This document shows positions 33,734 to 42,404 of a stretch of DNA of 64,000 bases, piece by piece (within the stretch, counting starts at the first letter, position 1; each line of letters opens with the position of its first letter). The notes under the pieces were generated by a model. That model did not search any database. It had not been told where the DNA came from and saw nothing but the letters and a program-made list of their open reading frames with translations. The DNA comes from JACCZR01 sp035296565 (lineage in GTDB: Bacteria; Actinomycetota; Thermoleophilia; Solirubrobacterales; Thermoleophilaceae). The position numbers and the translations under genes are program-made. The stretch spans positions 58,188-122,187 of the forward strand of contig DATHAQ010000034.1 in NCBI GenBank assembly GCA_035296565.1, written 5' to 3'.

Positions 33734-34504
33734 ATGGACACGAGAGAGGTGGAAGCAGGAGGGCAGAGCATCGGCGGTGGGCGCTTCGCCGTGATCGCCG
33801 GGCCGTGCACGGTGGAGTCGCGCGAGTCGCTGCTGGAGACCGCCGACTGCGTCAGCGAGGCCGGGGCGACGTTCCTGCGCGGCGGCGCCTTCAAGCCGCG
33901 CAGCTCGCCGCGCTCGTTCCAGGGGCTGGGACACGCCGCGCTGCCGCTGCTGGCGGAGGCCCGCGAGCGTACGGGCCTGCCGGTGGTGACCGAGGCCCTG
34001 GACGTCCGCGACGTCGAGGCCGTCGCCGAGGTGGCCGACGTCGTGCAGGTGGGCGCGCGCAACATGCAGAACTACTCGCTGCTCACCGAGCTCGGCCGGG
34101 CCGGGCGGCCCGTGCTGCTCAAGCGCGGGCTGTCGGCCTCGCTCGACGAGCTGCTCATGGCCGCCGAATACGTCACCCAGGAGGGCAACCCCGACGTGGT
34201 CCTGTGCGAGCGCGGAATCCGCACCTTCGAGACCGCGTACCGCTTCACGCTGGACCTCCTGGCGGTGCCGGTCCTCAAGGAGCGCAGCGAGCTGCCGGTG
34301 GTCGTGGACCCCAGCCACGCGGCGGGACGCCGCGAGCTGGTGGAGCCGATGTCCCTGGCCGCGGCTGCCGCCGGCGCCGACGGGGTGATGGTGGAGGTCC
34401 ACCCCGACCCCGACAACGCCGTCTGCGACGGCCCTCAGACGCTGGCCTGCGAGGAGTTCGCGGGCTACGTCGGCCGCCTGCAGGGGATGATGGCCACGGC
34501 GTGA
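33734..34504 (+). CDS. aroF: DAHP synthase, type I-beta (unregulated core)
   Basis: Condenses PEP and erythrose 4-phosphate, the first step of the shikimate pathway. The 256-aa protein is of the KDO8P-like I-beta subfamily, without the N-terminal ACT/ferredoxin-like regulatory domain. Motifs: VIAGPCTVES (metal Cys24), GGAFKPRSSPRSFQGLG, VQVGARNMQN, LLKRG, and DPSHAAGRRELV with metal His. VEVHPDPDNAVCDG supplies further ligands. Control may therefore come from the leader peptide instead of allostery. Its stop overlaps the next DAHP synthase. Confidence 0.93.
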   Translation: MDTREVEAGGQSIGGGRFAVIAGPCTVESRESLLETADCVSEAGATFLRGGAFKPRSSPRSFQGLGHAALPLLAEARERTGLPVVTEALDVRDVEAVAEVADVVQVGARNMQNYSLLTELGRAGRPVLLKRGLSASLDELLMAAEYVTQEGNPDVVLCERGIRTFETAYRFTLDLLAVPVLKERSELPVVVDPSHAAGRRELVEPMSLAAAAAGADGVMVEVHPDPDNAVCDGPQTLACEEFAGYVGRLQGMMATA

Positions 34505-35574
34505 GGCCCGTCCACCTCGATCACGTCCGCGACCAGCGGATCGAGCGGGTGGTCCCGCTCGTGGCGCCCGAGCCCATCCTCGAAGAGCTGCCGCTCACCG
34601 ACGAGCTGGCCGACGAGGTCGTGCGCGGGCGCGAGGAGGTCAAGGCCGTGCTCGACGGCGACGACGACCGCCTGCTGGTGGTGGTCGGCCCCTGCAGCGT
34701 GCACGATCCAGAGGCCGCGCTGGAGTACGCCCACCGGCTGGCCACCAAGGCGCGCGAGCTGCAGGACGACCTGTGCGCGGTCATGCGCGTCTACTTCGAG
34801 AAGCCGCGCACCACCACGGGCTGGAAGGGCCTCATCAACGACCCCGACCTCGACGGCTCGGGCGACGTCAACCGGGGCTTGAGGATCGCGCGCCGGCTGC
34901 TGCTCGAGGTGATCTCCCAGGGTCTGCCCGTGGGGGTCGAGTGGCTCGATCCGATCACGCCGCAGTACATCTCGGACACGGTTGCCTGGGGTGCGATCGG
35001 GGCCCGCACGACCGAGAGCCAGATCCATCGTCAGCTGGGCTCCGGGCTGTCGATGCCGGTGGGCTTCAAGAACGGCACGGACGGCAACGTGAGGGTGGCC
35101 GTGGACGCCGTGCGCGCGGCCGCCGCTCGCCACGCCTTCGCCGGCGTGGACGCCGACGGCACGCCGGCGATCCTCTACACGGCGGGCAACCCCGACTGCC
35201 ACATCATCCTGCGCGGCGGTCGTGGGGCGCCGAACTACCCGGCCGCGGCCGTGGACGACGCCCTGGACGAACTTGGCGCCGCCGGCCTGCCCGAGCGCGT
35301 GGTCATCGACGCCTCGCACGACAACAGCGGCAAGGACCCCGAGCGCCAGCCGCTGGTGGTCGCCGACGTCGCCGGGCAGCTGGCCGCCGGCTCGCCCGCG
35401 GTCAAGGGCGTGATGCTCGAGTCCTTCCTTGTGGGCGGGGCCCAGAAGCTCCTGCCCGGCGAGCCGCTCGTGTACGGGCAGTCGGTCACCGACGCCTGCA
35501 TGGACTGGGACACCACGGAGGGAGTGCTGGACGAGCTGGCCGGGGCGGTACGGGCTCGCCGCGGCGCGGCCTGA
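34501..35574 (+). CDS. aroG: DAHP synthase, type I-alpha (AroG-like)
   Basis: A second enzyme for the same reaction, but of the E. coli AroF/G/H (I-alpha) subfamily. It is 357 aa from GTG 34501, overlapping the aroF stop. Motifs: VVVGPCSVHDPEAALEYA, VYFEKPRTTTGWKGLINDP, GARTTESQIHRQLGSGLSMPVGFKNGTDG, VIDASHDNSGKDP and MLESFLVGGAQ. I-alpha enzymes are often feedback-inhibited by a single aromatic amino acid. The frame is open back into aroF, but that part is antifunctional overlap. Two different DAHP synthase families side by side is unusual. Confidence 0.93.
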   Translation: MRPVHLDHVRDQRIERVVPLVAPEPILEELPLTDELADEVVRGREEVKAVLDGDDDRLLVVVGPCSVHDPEAALEYAHRLATKARELQDDLCAVMRVYFEKPRTTTGWKGLINDPDLDGSGDVNRGLRIARRLLLEVISQGLPVGVEWLDPITPQYISDTVAWGAIGARTTESQIHRQLGSGLSMPVGFKNGTDGNVRVAVDAVRAAAARHAFAGVDADGTPAILYTAGNPDCHIILRGGRGAPNYPAAAVDDALDELGAAGLPERVVIDASHDNSGKDPERQPLVVADVAGQLAAGSPAVKGVMLESFLVGGAQKLLPGEPLVYGQSVTDACMDWDTTEGVLDELAGAVRARRGAA

Positions 35575-35578
35575 CGCT

Positions 35579-36646
35579 GTGAGGGTCGCCGTCGTCGGAG
35601 TGGGCCTGATCGGGGGGTCGATTGGCATGGCGGCTCGCGAGCAGGGCTGCGAGGTGGTCGGCTTCGGACGTAGCCCCCAGCGCCTGGAGACCGCGCGCGA
35701 GCGCGGCGCCATCGACCTGGCCGCACGCTCGCTGGAGGATGCGCTGGAGGGCGCCGAGGCGTGCTTTTGCTGCGGCCCGGTGGGAATGCTGCCCGGGCAG
35801 GTCCAGGCCGCCCTCGACGCCGCGGGAGAGGATTGCGTGGTCAGCGACGTCGGCTCGACCAAGGCCCATGTGGTCGGGGTCATCGAAGACGGGCGCTTCG
35901 TGGGCGGCCACCCCGTGGCCGGCGCCGAGACCAGCGGTGTCGAGCACGCCCGCGCCGACCTCTTCGACGGGGCGGCCTGGTACCTGACTCCCTCCGAGCG
36001 CTCCTCGGGCCTCCTGCTGGAGCGCCTGCACCGCCTGGTGCGCTCCTTCGGCGCGCGGGCCATCGCCCTCGACGCCGCGACCCACGACCGCCTTCTCGCC
36101 ACCGTCAGCCACCTGCCCCACGTGCTCGCGAACGTGCTGGTGGCCCAGGGGGCGCGCACGCTGGCGCTCGAGGACGAGCCTCTGCCGCGGGTTGGCCCCA
36201 GCTTTCGCGACGCGACCCGTGTCGCCGGCGCCAACACCGACATCTGGACCGATATCTACCTGGCCAACCGCGAGGCGCTCGCGCAGGAGATCGACGAGAC
36301 GGTCGAGCGGCTGCGCGCGGTCGGCGCGGCGCTGCGGACCGCCGACGCCGAGGACCTGGCCTCCTGGAACGACGCCGCCCGCGACGACCGTCGCCGGTTG
36401 CTGGAGGCCGACCTGGCCGGCGAGGACGTGCACCAGCTGCAGCTGACGGTGCCCAACCGCCCCGGTATCGTCGCGCAGGTGGCGCTGGCGCTGGGCAGGG
36501 CGGACCTGAACATCGTCGACCTGGCGCTCGCGCCGGCCTCCGACAACCGCTCGGGGGCCATGACGCTGTGGATCGCCGGAGAGGGGCGCGCCGGGCGAGC
36601 CGCCGAGCTGATCGAGGAGCTGGGCTTTCCGGTCCAGCGGGCGTAG
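35579..36646 (+). CDS. tyrA: Prephenate dehydrogenase with C-terminal ACT domain
   Basis: NAD(P)-dependent oxidative decarboxylase of prephenate to 4-hydroxyphenylpyruvate for tyrosine. 355 aa from GTG 35579. The Rossmann start is VAVVGVGLIGGSIGMAAREQG; SDVGSTKAHVV and GGHPVAGAETSGVEHARADLF are family signatures. The catalytic histidine lies in ATHDRLLATVSHLPHVLA. Residues about 278-355 (QLQLTVPNRPGIVAQVALALGRADLNIVDLA) form an ACT domain for feedback binding, probably tyrosine. Stop TAG overlaps the aroA GTG by one base. Confidence 0.93.
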   Translation: MRVAVVGVGLIGGSIGMAAREQGCEVVGFGRSPQRLETARERGAIDLAARSLEDALEGAEACFCCGPVGMLPGQVQAALDAAGEDCVVSDVGSTKAHVVGVIEDGRFVGGHPVAGAETSGVEHARADLFDGAAWYLTPSERSSGLLLERLHRLVRSFGARAIALDAATHDRLLATVSHLPHVLANVLVAQGARTLALEDEPLPRVGPSFRDATRVAGANTDIWTDIYLANREALAQEIDETVERLRAVGAALRTADAEDLASWNDAARDDRRRLLEADLAGEDVHQLQLTVPNRPGIVAQVALALGRADLNIVDLALAPASDNRSGAMTLWIAGEGRAGRAAELIEELGFPVQRA

Positions 36647-37947
36647 TGGGGCAGCGCTTCGAGCCCTCGGGCCCGCTGCGGGGCCGCTACGCGCCACCGC
36701 CGGACAAGTCGATCTCCCACCGCGCGGCGCTGTTCGGGGCCATGGCCGACGAGCCGGTCACGATCCGCAACTACCTGCGCTCGGCCGACACCCGCGCGAC
36801 GCTCGACGCCCTGCTGACCGTGGGAGCCGGCGTGGACGAGGACGGCGACGACGTCGTCGTTCGCGGGGTCGGCCTGCACGCCGCGCTCGAGGCCACCGGC
36901 GGGCGGCTGGACGTGGGCAACTCCGGGACCTTGCTGCGGCTGCTGCCCGGGTGGCTGGCCGGGCAGCCCGGCGGCGTGTGGACGCTGGACGGGGACGAGT
37001 CGATCCGCCGCCGCCCGGTCGACCGGGTGGTGGAGCCCCTGCGCGCGATGGGCGCGACCGTCAGCGCCGTCGACGACCGCCTGCCGCCGCTCACCGTGGC
37101 CGGCACCGAGTTGCACCCCATCACCTACGACCTGCCGGTCGCCAGCGCGCAGGTGAAGTCATGTGTGCTGATCGCGGCGATGCTGGCCGACGGCACCTCG
37201 GTGCTGACCGAGGCGAGCATCAGCCGCGACCACACCGAGCGCATCATGCGCCTGGCCCGCGTGCCCTTCGAGCGCGACGGCCTCACCGTGAGCGTCTCGC
37301 AGGTCGACGAGCTGGAGCTGGAGGAGCTGCGCGTGCCCGGCGACCCCTCCTCCGCTGCCTTCCTGGCCGCCGCGGCGCTGCTGGTGGACCGCTCGCGCGT
37401 GGTCATCCGCGACGTCGGCCTGAACTGGACGCGCACGGGCTTCTTCCGCATCGCCGAGCGCATGGGTGCGATCCTGCTCGGCGACCTGGAGGAGCCGGGC
37501 GCCGAGAGCGACGAGGAGCCGATCGGCGAGCTCGACGTGGCCGCCGCCCCGCTGGTCGCCACCGAGGTCGGCGGCGACGAGGTACCCCTGGCCATCGACG
37601 AGCTGACCCTCGTCGGCCTCCTGGGCGCCTTCGCCGAGGGCGAGACCGTGGTCCGCGATGCCGCCGAGCTGCGGGTGAAGGAGTCCGACCGCGTGGCGGT
37701 GCTGGTCGAGTCGCTGAACGCCATGGGCGCCGACGCCGAGGAGCTGCCGGACGGGTTCGTGGTGCGGGGCGGGGGCGGTCCCCTGCGCGGCGGCACCATC
37801 GATGCCCACGGCGACCACCGCATGGCGATGCTGGGCGCCGTGGCGGGCCTGGCCTCGACGGACGGGGTGGAGGTGGTCGGCATGGAGGCCGCGGGGATCT
37901 CCTATCCGGGCTTCGAGGAGGACCTCGGCGCGCTGCTGGGCACCTAG
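36646..37947 (+). CDS. aroA: 5-enolpyruvylshikimate-3-phosphate synthase
   Basis: Transfers enolpyruvyl from PEP to shikimate 3-phosphate. 433 aa from GTG 36646. The N-terminal substrate motif is PPDKSISHRAALFGAMADEP. The PEP-binding loop reads GNSGTLLRLLPGWLAG, closer to class II enzymes than to the class I GNAGTAMR type. SAQVKSCVLIAAMLADG, ISRDHTERIM, VPGDPSSAAFLAAAALL and VKESDRVAVLVESL complete the family pattern, and DHRMAMLGAVAGL is at the end. The TAG stop is the first half of the cmk -10. Confidence 0.96.
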   Translation: MGQRFEPSGPLRGRYAPPPDKSISHRAALFGAMADEPVTIRNYLRSADTRATLDALLTVGAGVDEDGDDVVVRGVGLHAALEATGGRLDVGNSGTLLRLLPGWLAGQPGGVWTLDGDESIRRRPVDRVVEPLRAMGATVSAVDDRLPPLTVAGTELHPITYDLPVASAQVKSCVLIAAMLADGTSVLTEASISRDHTERIMRLARVPFERDGLTVSVSQVDELELEELRVPGDPSSAAFLAAAALLVDRSRVVIRDVGLNWTRTGFFRIAERMGAILLGDLEEPGAESDEEPIGELDVAAAPLVATEVGGDEVPLAIDELTLVGLLGAFAEGETVVRDAAELRVKESDRVAVLVESLNAMGADAEELPDGFVVRGGGGPLRGGTIDAHGDHRMAMLGAVAGLASTDGVEVVGMEAAGISYPGFEEDLGALLGT

Positions 37948-37950
37948 GCT
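37945..37950 (+). promoter_or_regulatory. Putative -10 (TAGGCT) for cmk, reusing aroA stop
   Basis: TAGGCT includes the aroA TAG and lies 6 bp before the cmk ATG, with no Shine-Dalgarno; the same arrangement as at scpA and metK. Confidence 0.45.
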
Positions 37951-37956
37951 CCGAGC

Positions 37957-38535
37957 ATGATCGTCGCCATCGACGGGCCCGCGGGAGCGGGCAAGAGCAC
38001 GGTTGCCCGCGCCACCGCCGAGGCGCTCGACTTCACCTACCTCGACTCGGGCGCCATGTACCGAGCGGTCGGCCTCGCGGTCCTGCGCGAGGGCGGCGTG
38101 CCGTCGGAGCGGGCCCGCGAGCTGGACCTCGATTTCGGCGACTCGCCCGAGCTGCGCAGCCCCGAGGTGAGCGAGGCCGCCTCGCGCATCGCCACCGACG
38201 CCGGGGTGCGCTCGGCTCTCGTGGACAAGCAGCGCGAGCTGATGAGCCACGGCGACTGGGTGGCCGAGGGGCGCGACATCGGCACTGTCGTCGCTCCCGA
38301 CGCGGAGCTGAAGGTGTTCCTCAACGCCAGCCCCGAGGAGCGCGCCCGGCGCCGCGCCGAGGAGCTGGGCGCAGACCTGGAGACCGTGCGGCGCGACCAG
38401 GCCCTGCGCGACGCCCAGGACGAGAGCCGCGAGCACTCGCCGCTGAAGGCCGCCCGCGACGCCGTCGAGGTCGACACCACCGGGCTGTCGGTCGACGAGG
38501 TCGTCGAGCGGATCGTCGCACTCGTGGGTCGGTGA
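37957..38535 (+). CDS. cmk: Cytidylate kinase
   Basis: Phosphorylates CMP and dCMP. The protein has 192 aa, shorter than the usual 220-230, with the CMP-binding insert reduced. The P-loop is IDGPAGAGKSTVARATAEAL, followed by YLDSGAMYRAVGLAVL, the WVAEGRDIGTVVAPDAELKVFLNASPEERARRR lid region and DESREHSPLKAARDAVEVDTTGLSV. It overlaps der (GTGA). cmk-der is a conserved pair in Actinomycetota. Confidence 0.95.
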   Translation: MIVAIDGPAGAGKSTVARATAEALDFTYLDSGAMYRAVGLAVLREGGVPSERARELDLDFGDSPELRSPEVSEAASRIATDAGVRSALVDKQRELMSHGDWVAEGRDIGTVVAPDAELKVFLNASPEERARRRAEELGADLETVRRDQALRDAQDESREHSPLKAARDAVEVDTTGLSVDEVVERIVALVGR

Positions 38536-39845
38536 GCCCGCTGCCCAAGGTGGCGGTCGTCGGCTACCCCAACGTGGGCAAGTCGACGCTGGTCAACCGC
38601 CTCGCGGGCGGGCGCGAAGCCGTCGTGCACGAGCAGGCCGGGGTGACACGCGACCGCAAGGAGGTCGAGGCCGAGTGGAACGGGCGGCGCTTCCTGCTCG
38701 TCGACACCGGCGGCGTGGACCTCGCCGACGAGGACGACATGGCCCGCGCGGTGCAGGCCCAGGCCCGCGCGGCCCTCGGGGAGGCCGACGCCGCCGTGCT
38801 GGTGGTCGACGCCCGGGCGGGGCTGCGCCCCGGCGACGCGGAGGTGGCCGGGGAGCTGCGCGGGGGCGGCGTGCCCGTCACGGTCGCCGCCAACATGGTC
38901 GACGCCCCCGGCCAGGCCGCCCTGGCCGCGGACTTCTGGCCGCTCGGCTTGGGCGAGCCGGTGGCGGTCTCCGCCGCCCAGGGCCTGGGGACGGGCGACC
39001 TGCTCGACCGCCTGACCGAGGGGCTGAAGGCCGAGACGGGGGAGGAGGAGGCCGAGACGCGCCTGGCCTTCGTCGGGCGGCCCAACGTGGGCAAGTCCTC
39101 GCTCGTCAACCGGCTGCTGGGCGAAGAGCGGGTGATCGTGACCCCGCAGGCGGGCACGACGCGCGACGCGATCGACACGCGCGTGGAGATCGAGGGCCGC
39201 CCGGTTGTCCTGGTCGACACCGCCGGCCTGCGGCGGCGGACGAAGGTGGCGGGCACCGTGGCCTACTACGCGCAGCTGCGCTCCGAGCGGGCGGCCGAGC
39301 GCGCCGACGTGGCGATCCTCGTCTGCGACGCGAGCGAGGGCATCACGACCGAGGACCTGCGCGTCGCCGACATGGCGATGCGCAACCGCTGCGCCACCGT
39401 CGTGGCCCTGAACAAGTGGGATGCCACCCGCACCGACCTCGAGGAGGCCGGCGCGAAGGTGCGCCACCGGCTGCGCCAGCGGCCGCGGATCCTGGCCGTG
39501 TCCGCCGCGACGGGGCGGGGCCTGCGGCGCCTGACCGCGGAGGCGCTCGACCTGGCCGAGCGCTCGGGCTCGCGCATCCCGACGGCCGAGCTGAACCGCT
39601 TCCTGGCCGACGTCGCCGCCGCCCGTGAGCCCCCCGCCCGCCACGGCAAGCGACTGCGGCTGCTCTACATGACCCAGTTCGAGTCCAAGCCGCCGCGGTT
39701 CGCGGTGCAGGTCAACGACCGGCGGCTAATCAGCCGAAACTACGCCTACTTCATCGAGAATTCCCTCCGCGAGCGCTACGGCCTGCAGGGGATTCCGCTG
39801 GTGATCGACTACAAAGGACGCGATCGGCGCTACTCCGATCGCTAG
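38532..39845 (+). CDS. der: Ribosome-assembly GTPase Der/EngA (tandem G domains)
   Basis: Double-Era GTPase needed for 50S ribosome assembly. 437 aa from GTG 38532, overlapping the cmk stop. The first G domain has GYPNVGKSTLVNRL, GVTRDRKEVE and DTGGVD, but its G4 motif reads NMVD instead of NKxD, which may weaken guanine specificity. The second G domain is complete: GRPNVGKSSLVNRL, GTTRDAIDT, DTAGLRRRTK, NKWD. The C-terminal KH-like domain ends ESKPPRFAVQVND...LVIDYKGRDRRYSDR. Its TAG stop starts the metK -10 hexamer. Confidence 0.96.
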   Translation: MSPLPKVAVVGYPNVGKSTLVNRLAGGREAVVHEQAGVTRDRKEVEAEWNGRRFLLVDTGGVDLADEDDMARAVQAQARAALGEADAAVLVVDARAGLRPGDAEVAGELRGGGVPVTVAANMVDAPGQAALAADFWPLGLGEPVAVSAAQGLGTGDLLDRLTEGLKAETGEEEAETRLAFVGRPNVGKSSLVNRLLGEERVIVTPQAGTTRDAIDTRVEIEGRPVVLVDTAGLRRRTKVAGTVAYYAQLRSERAAERADVAILVCDASEGITTEDLRVADMAMRNRCATVVALNKWDATRTDLEEAGAKVRHRLRQRPRILAVSAATGRGLRRLTAEALDLAERSGSRIPTAELNRFLADVAAAREPPARHGKRLRLLYMTQFESKPPRFAVQVNDRRLISRNYAYFIENSLRERYGLQGIPLVIDYKGRDRRYSDR

Positions 39846-39848
39846 GCT
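39843..39848 (+). promoter_or_regulatory. Putative -10 (TAGGCT) for metK, reusing der stop
   Basis: TAGGCT includes the der TAG, 7 bp before an in-frame TTG (39856) and 10 bp before ATG 39859. It argues for the TTG as the real leaderless start. Confidence 0.45.
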
Positions 39849-39855
39849 CACGCGC

Positions 39856-41103
<1,248 letters not shown>

Positions 41104-41151
41104 CCGGCCGCCCTCGACACCCGCGCGCGGCGAGTGCCGCGCACCTCCGAG

Positions 41152-41180
41152 AAAGCCCTCAGCCGCCTGAGGGCTTTTTC
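41152..41180. terminator. Intrinsic terminator after metK, bidirectional
   Basis: AAAGCCCTCAG (41152-41162), loop CCGC, CTGAGGGCTTT (41167-41177): a perfect 11-bp stem with a T-run (41175-41179) on the plus side and an A-run on the other. It can also stop the convergent cyclase transcript. Confidence 0.92.
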
Positions 41181-41223
41181 AAAACGCGCGCGACCCGCGC
41201 CCGGGCGCGGGTCGCGGCCGGGC

Positions 41224-42357
41224 TCAATCGCTGTCGCCGTCTCCGTCGTCCCCAGGCGAGCGGATGCGGTGGAGCGGGACCTCCTCGGAGACCCCCTCGA
41301 TCTTGCGTTTGTGCGCGAAGGACCAGTTGTAGTCCTCCTCGGCGCGCTCCTTGACGTCCTCGGAGGCCAGGACGCTGCTCGGGCGCGCCTTGCCGGTGAT
41401 CCGGCTGGCCAGGTTCACCGGGCGCCCGTACCAGTCCCCGGCCCGGCGGAGCGCGGGGCCGGCGGCCATGCCCGCGCGTAGCTGGGGGAAGTCCTCGCCC
41501 TCCTTCTCGGCCGCGTCCACGAGGGCCAGCGTGGCCTTGATGACCGGGTCTGCCTTGTAGGAGACGAGCATCGCTGCGTCCCCGATCGTCTTGACGAAGC
41601 GCACCGGAGCCTGCGCCACCTCGGATGCGAGCTCGCCCAGGCGCGAGGCCACGGCCCCCAACTGCTCGGGCGGGATGCGCTCCCCGAGCCTGGTGAAGCC
41701 CACCAGGTCGGCGAAGGCGACGGTGATGTCCTCGCTGCCTGCCAGCTCTCCCCTGGAGACGGCCTCGAGGTCGACCATCGCCCGCCGCAGCTCCTCCCGC
41801 TGTTGGATGGCGAAGACGTGGGAGAGAATCGGGGGAACGTGGGGGGCGACCTCCTTCGCCACCTGCGTGTAGCGCCGGGCAAGGTCCAGCTCGTTGTCCC
41901 CCTCGTGCATGAACGCGTCGCCGAACACCCGGCCGACCGTGGCGGCGAGGCTCGCCATGCTTTGACTCATCGCGCGCGCGAGCTCGAGGATGCCCTCCTC
42001 GGGGACGCCGGTCTCCAGCATCTCGCGCACGCTCTTCGCGGCGTCGACGTCGGCCTGGGTGTAGGCGTCCTCGTCCTCCTCGGCGACGGGCATGCCCAGC
42101 GCGTTCCACAATCCGGCCAGGAAGTCGCGGTCGAGGCCGGCCTTCTTGGCCACCTGCTCGGCGGTGTGCTTGGGCTCGCCGCCGAGGACGGTCTCCACCG
42201 GTAGCAGTGCCAGGCGGTCCTGATCGACCGCCTCGCGCAGGTAGTCGAGCTCGAAGCCGTCGTCGACGAGCTCCTCCAGCAGCTTGCGCCGCGACTCGCG
42301 CTCGTCGCCCTCGAGGCCCTCGAGCAGCCCCTCCTTCTCGAAGTCGATCTGCTCCAT
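41224..42357 (-). CDS. Class III adenylate/guanylate cyclase, Rv1264-like
   Basis: A 377-aa soluble cyclase. The N-terminal 195 residues (RRKLLEELVDDGFELDYLREAV, MPVAEEDEDAYTQADVDAAKSV) match the autoinhibitory/pH-sensing region seen in mycobacterial Rv1264. The C-terminal catalytic domain has VAFADLVGFTRLGE (metal Asp), FVKTIGDAAMLVS (substrate Lys and second metal Asp) and GDWYGRPVNLASRITG (transition-state Asn and Arg). All key residues appear present, so it should make cAMP. Divergent from priA; TAGGAT 9 bp before the ATG may be its -10. Confidence 0.88.
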   Translation of the reverse strand: MEQIDFEKEGLLEGLEGDERESRRKLLEELVDDGFELDYLREAVDQDRLALLPVETVLGGEPKHTAEQVAKKAGLDRDFLAGLWNALGMPVAEEDEDAYTQADVDAAKSVREMLETGVPEEGILELARAMSQSMASLAATVGRVFGDAFMHEGDNELDLARRYTQVAKEVAPHVPPILSHVFAIQQREELRRAMVDLEAVSRGELAGSEDITVAFADLVGFTRLGERIPPEQLGAVASRLGELASEVAQAPVRFVKTIGDAAMLVSYKADPVIKATLALVDAAEKEGEDFPQLRAGMAAGPALRRAGDWYGRPVNLASRITGKARPSSVLASEDVKERAEEDYNWSFAHKRKIEGVSEEVPLHRIRSPGDDGDGDSD

Positions 42358-42392
42358 GGGGCGGCCATCCTACGGTTGTCCGAGCTGCCACC

Positions 42393-42398
42393 TACCTT
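42393..42398 (+). promoter_or_regulatory. Putative -10 (TACCTT) of leaderless priA
   Basis: TACCTT lies 6 bp before the priA GTG with no Shine-Dalgarno. Confidence 0.45.
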
Positions 42399-42404
42399 CG
42401 GGCG

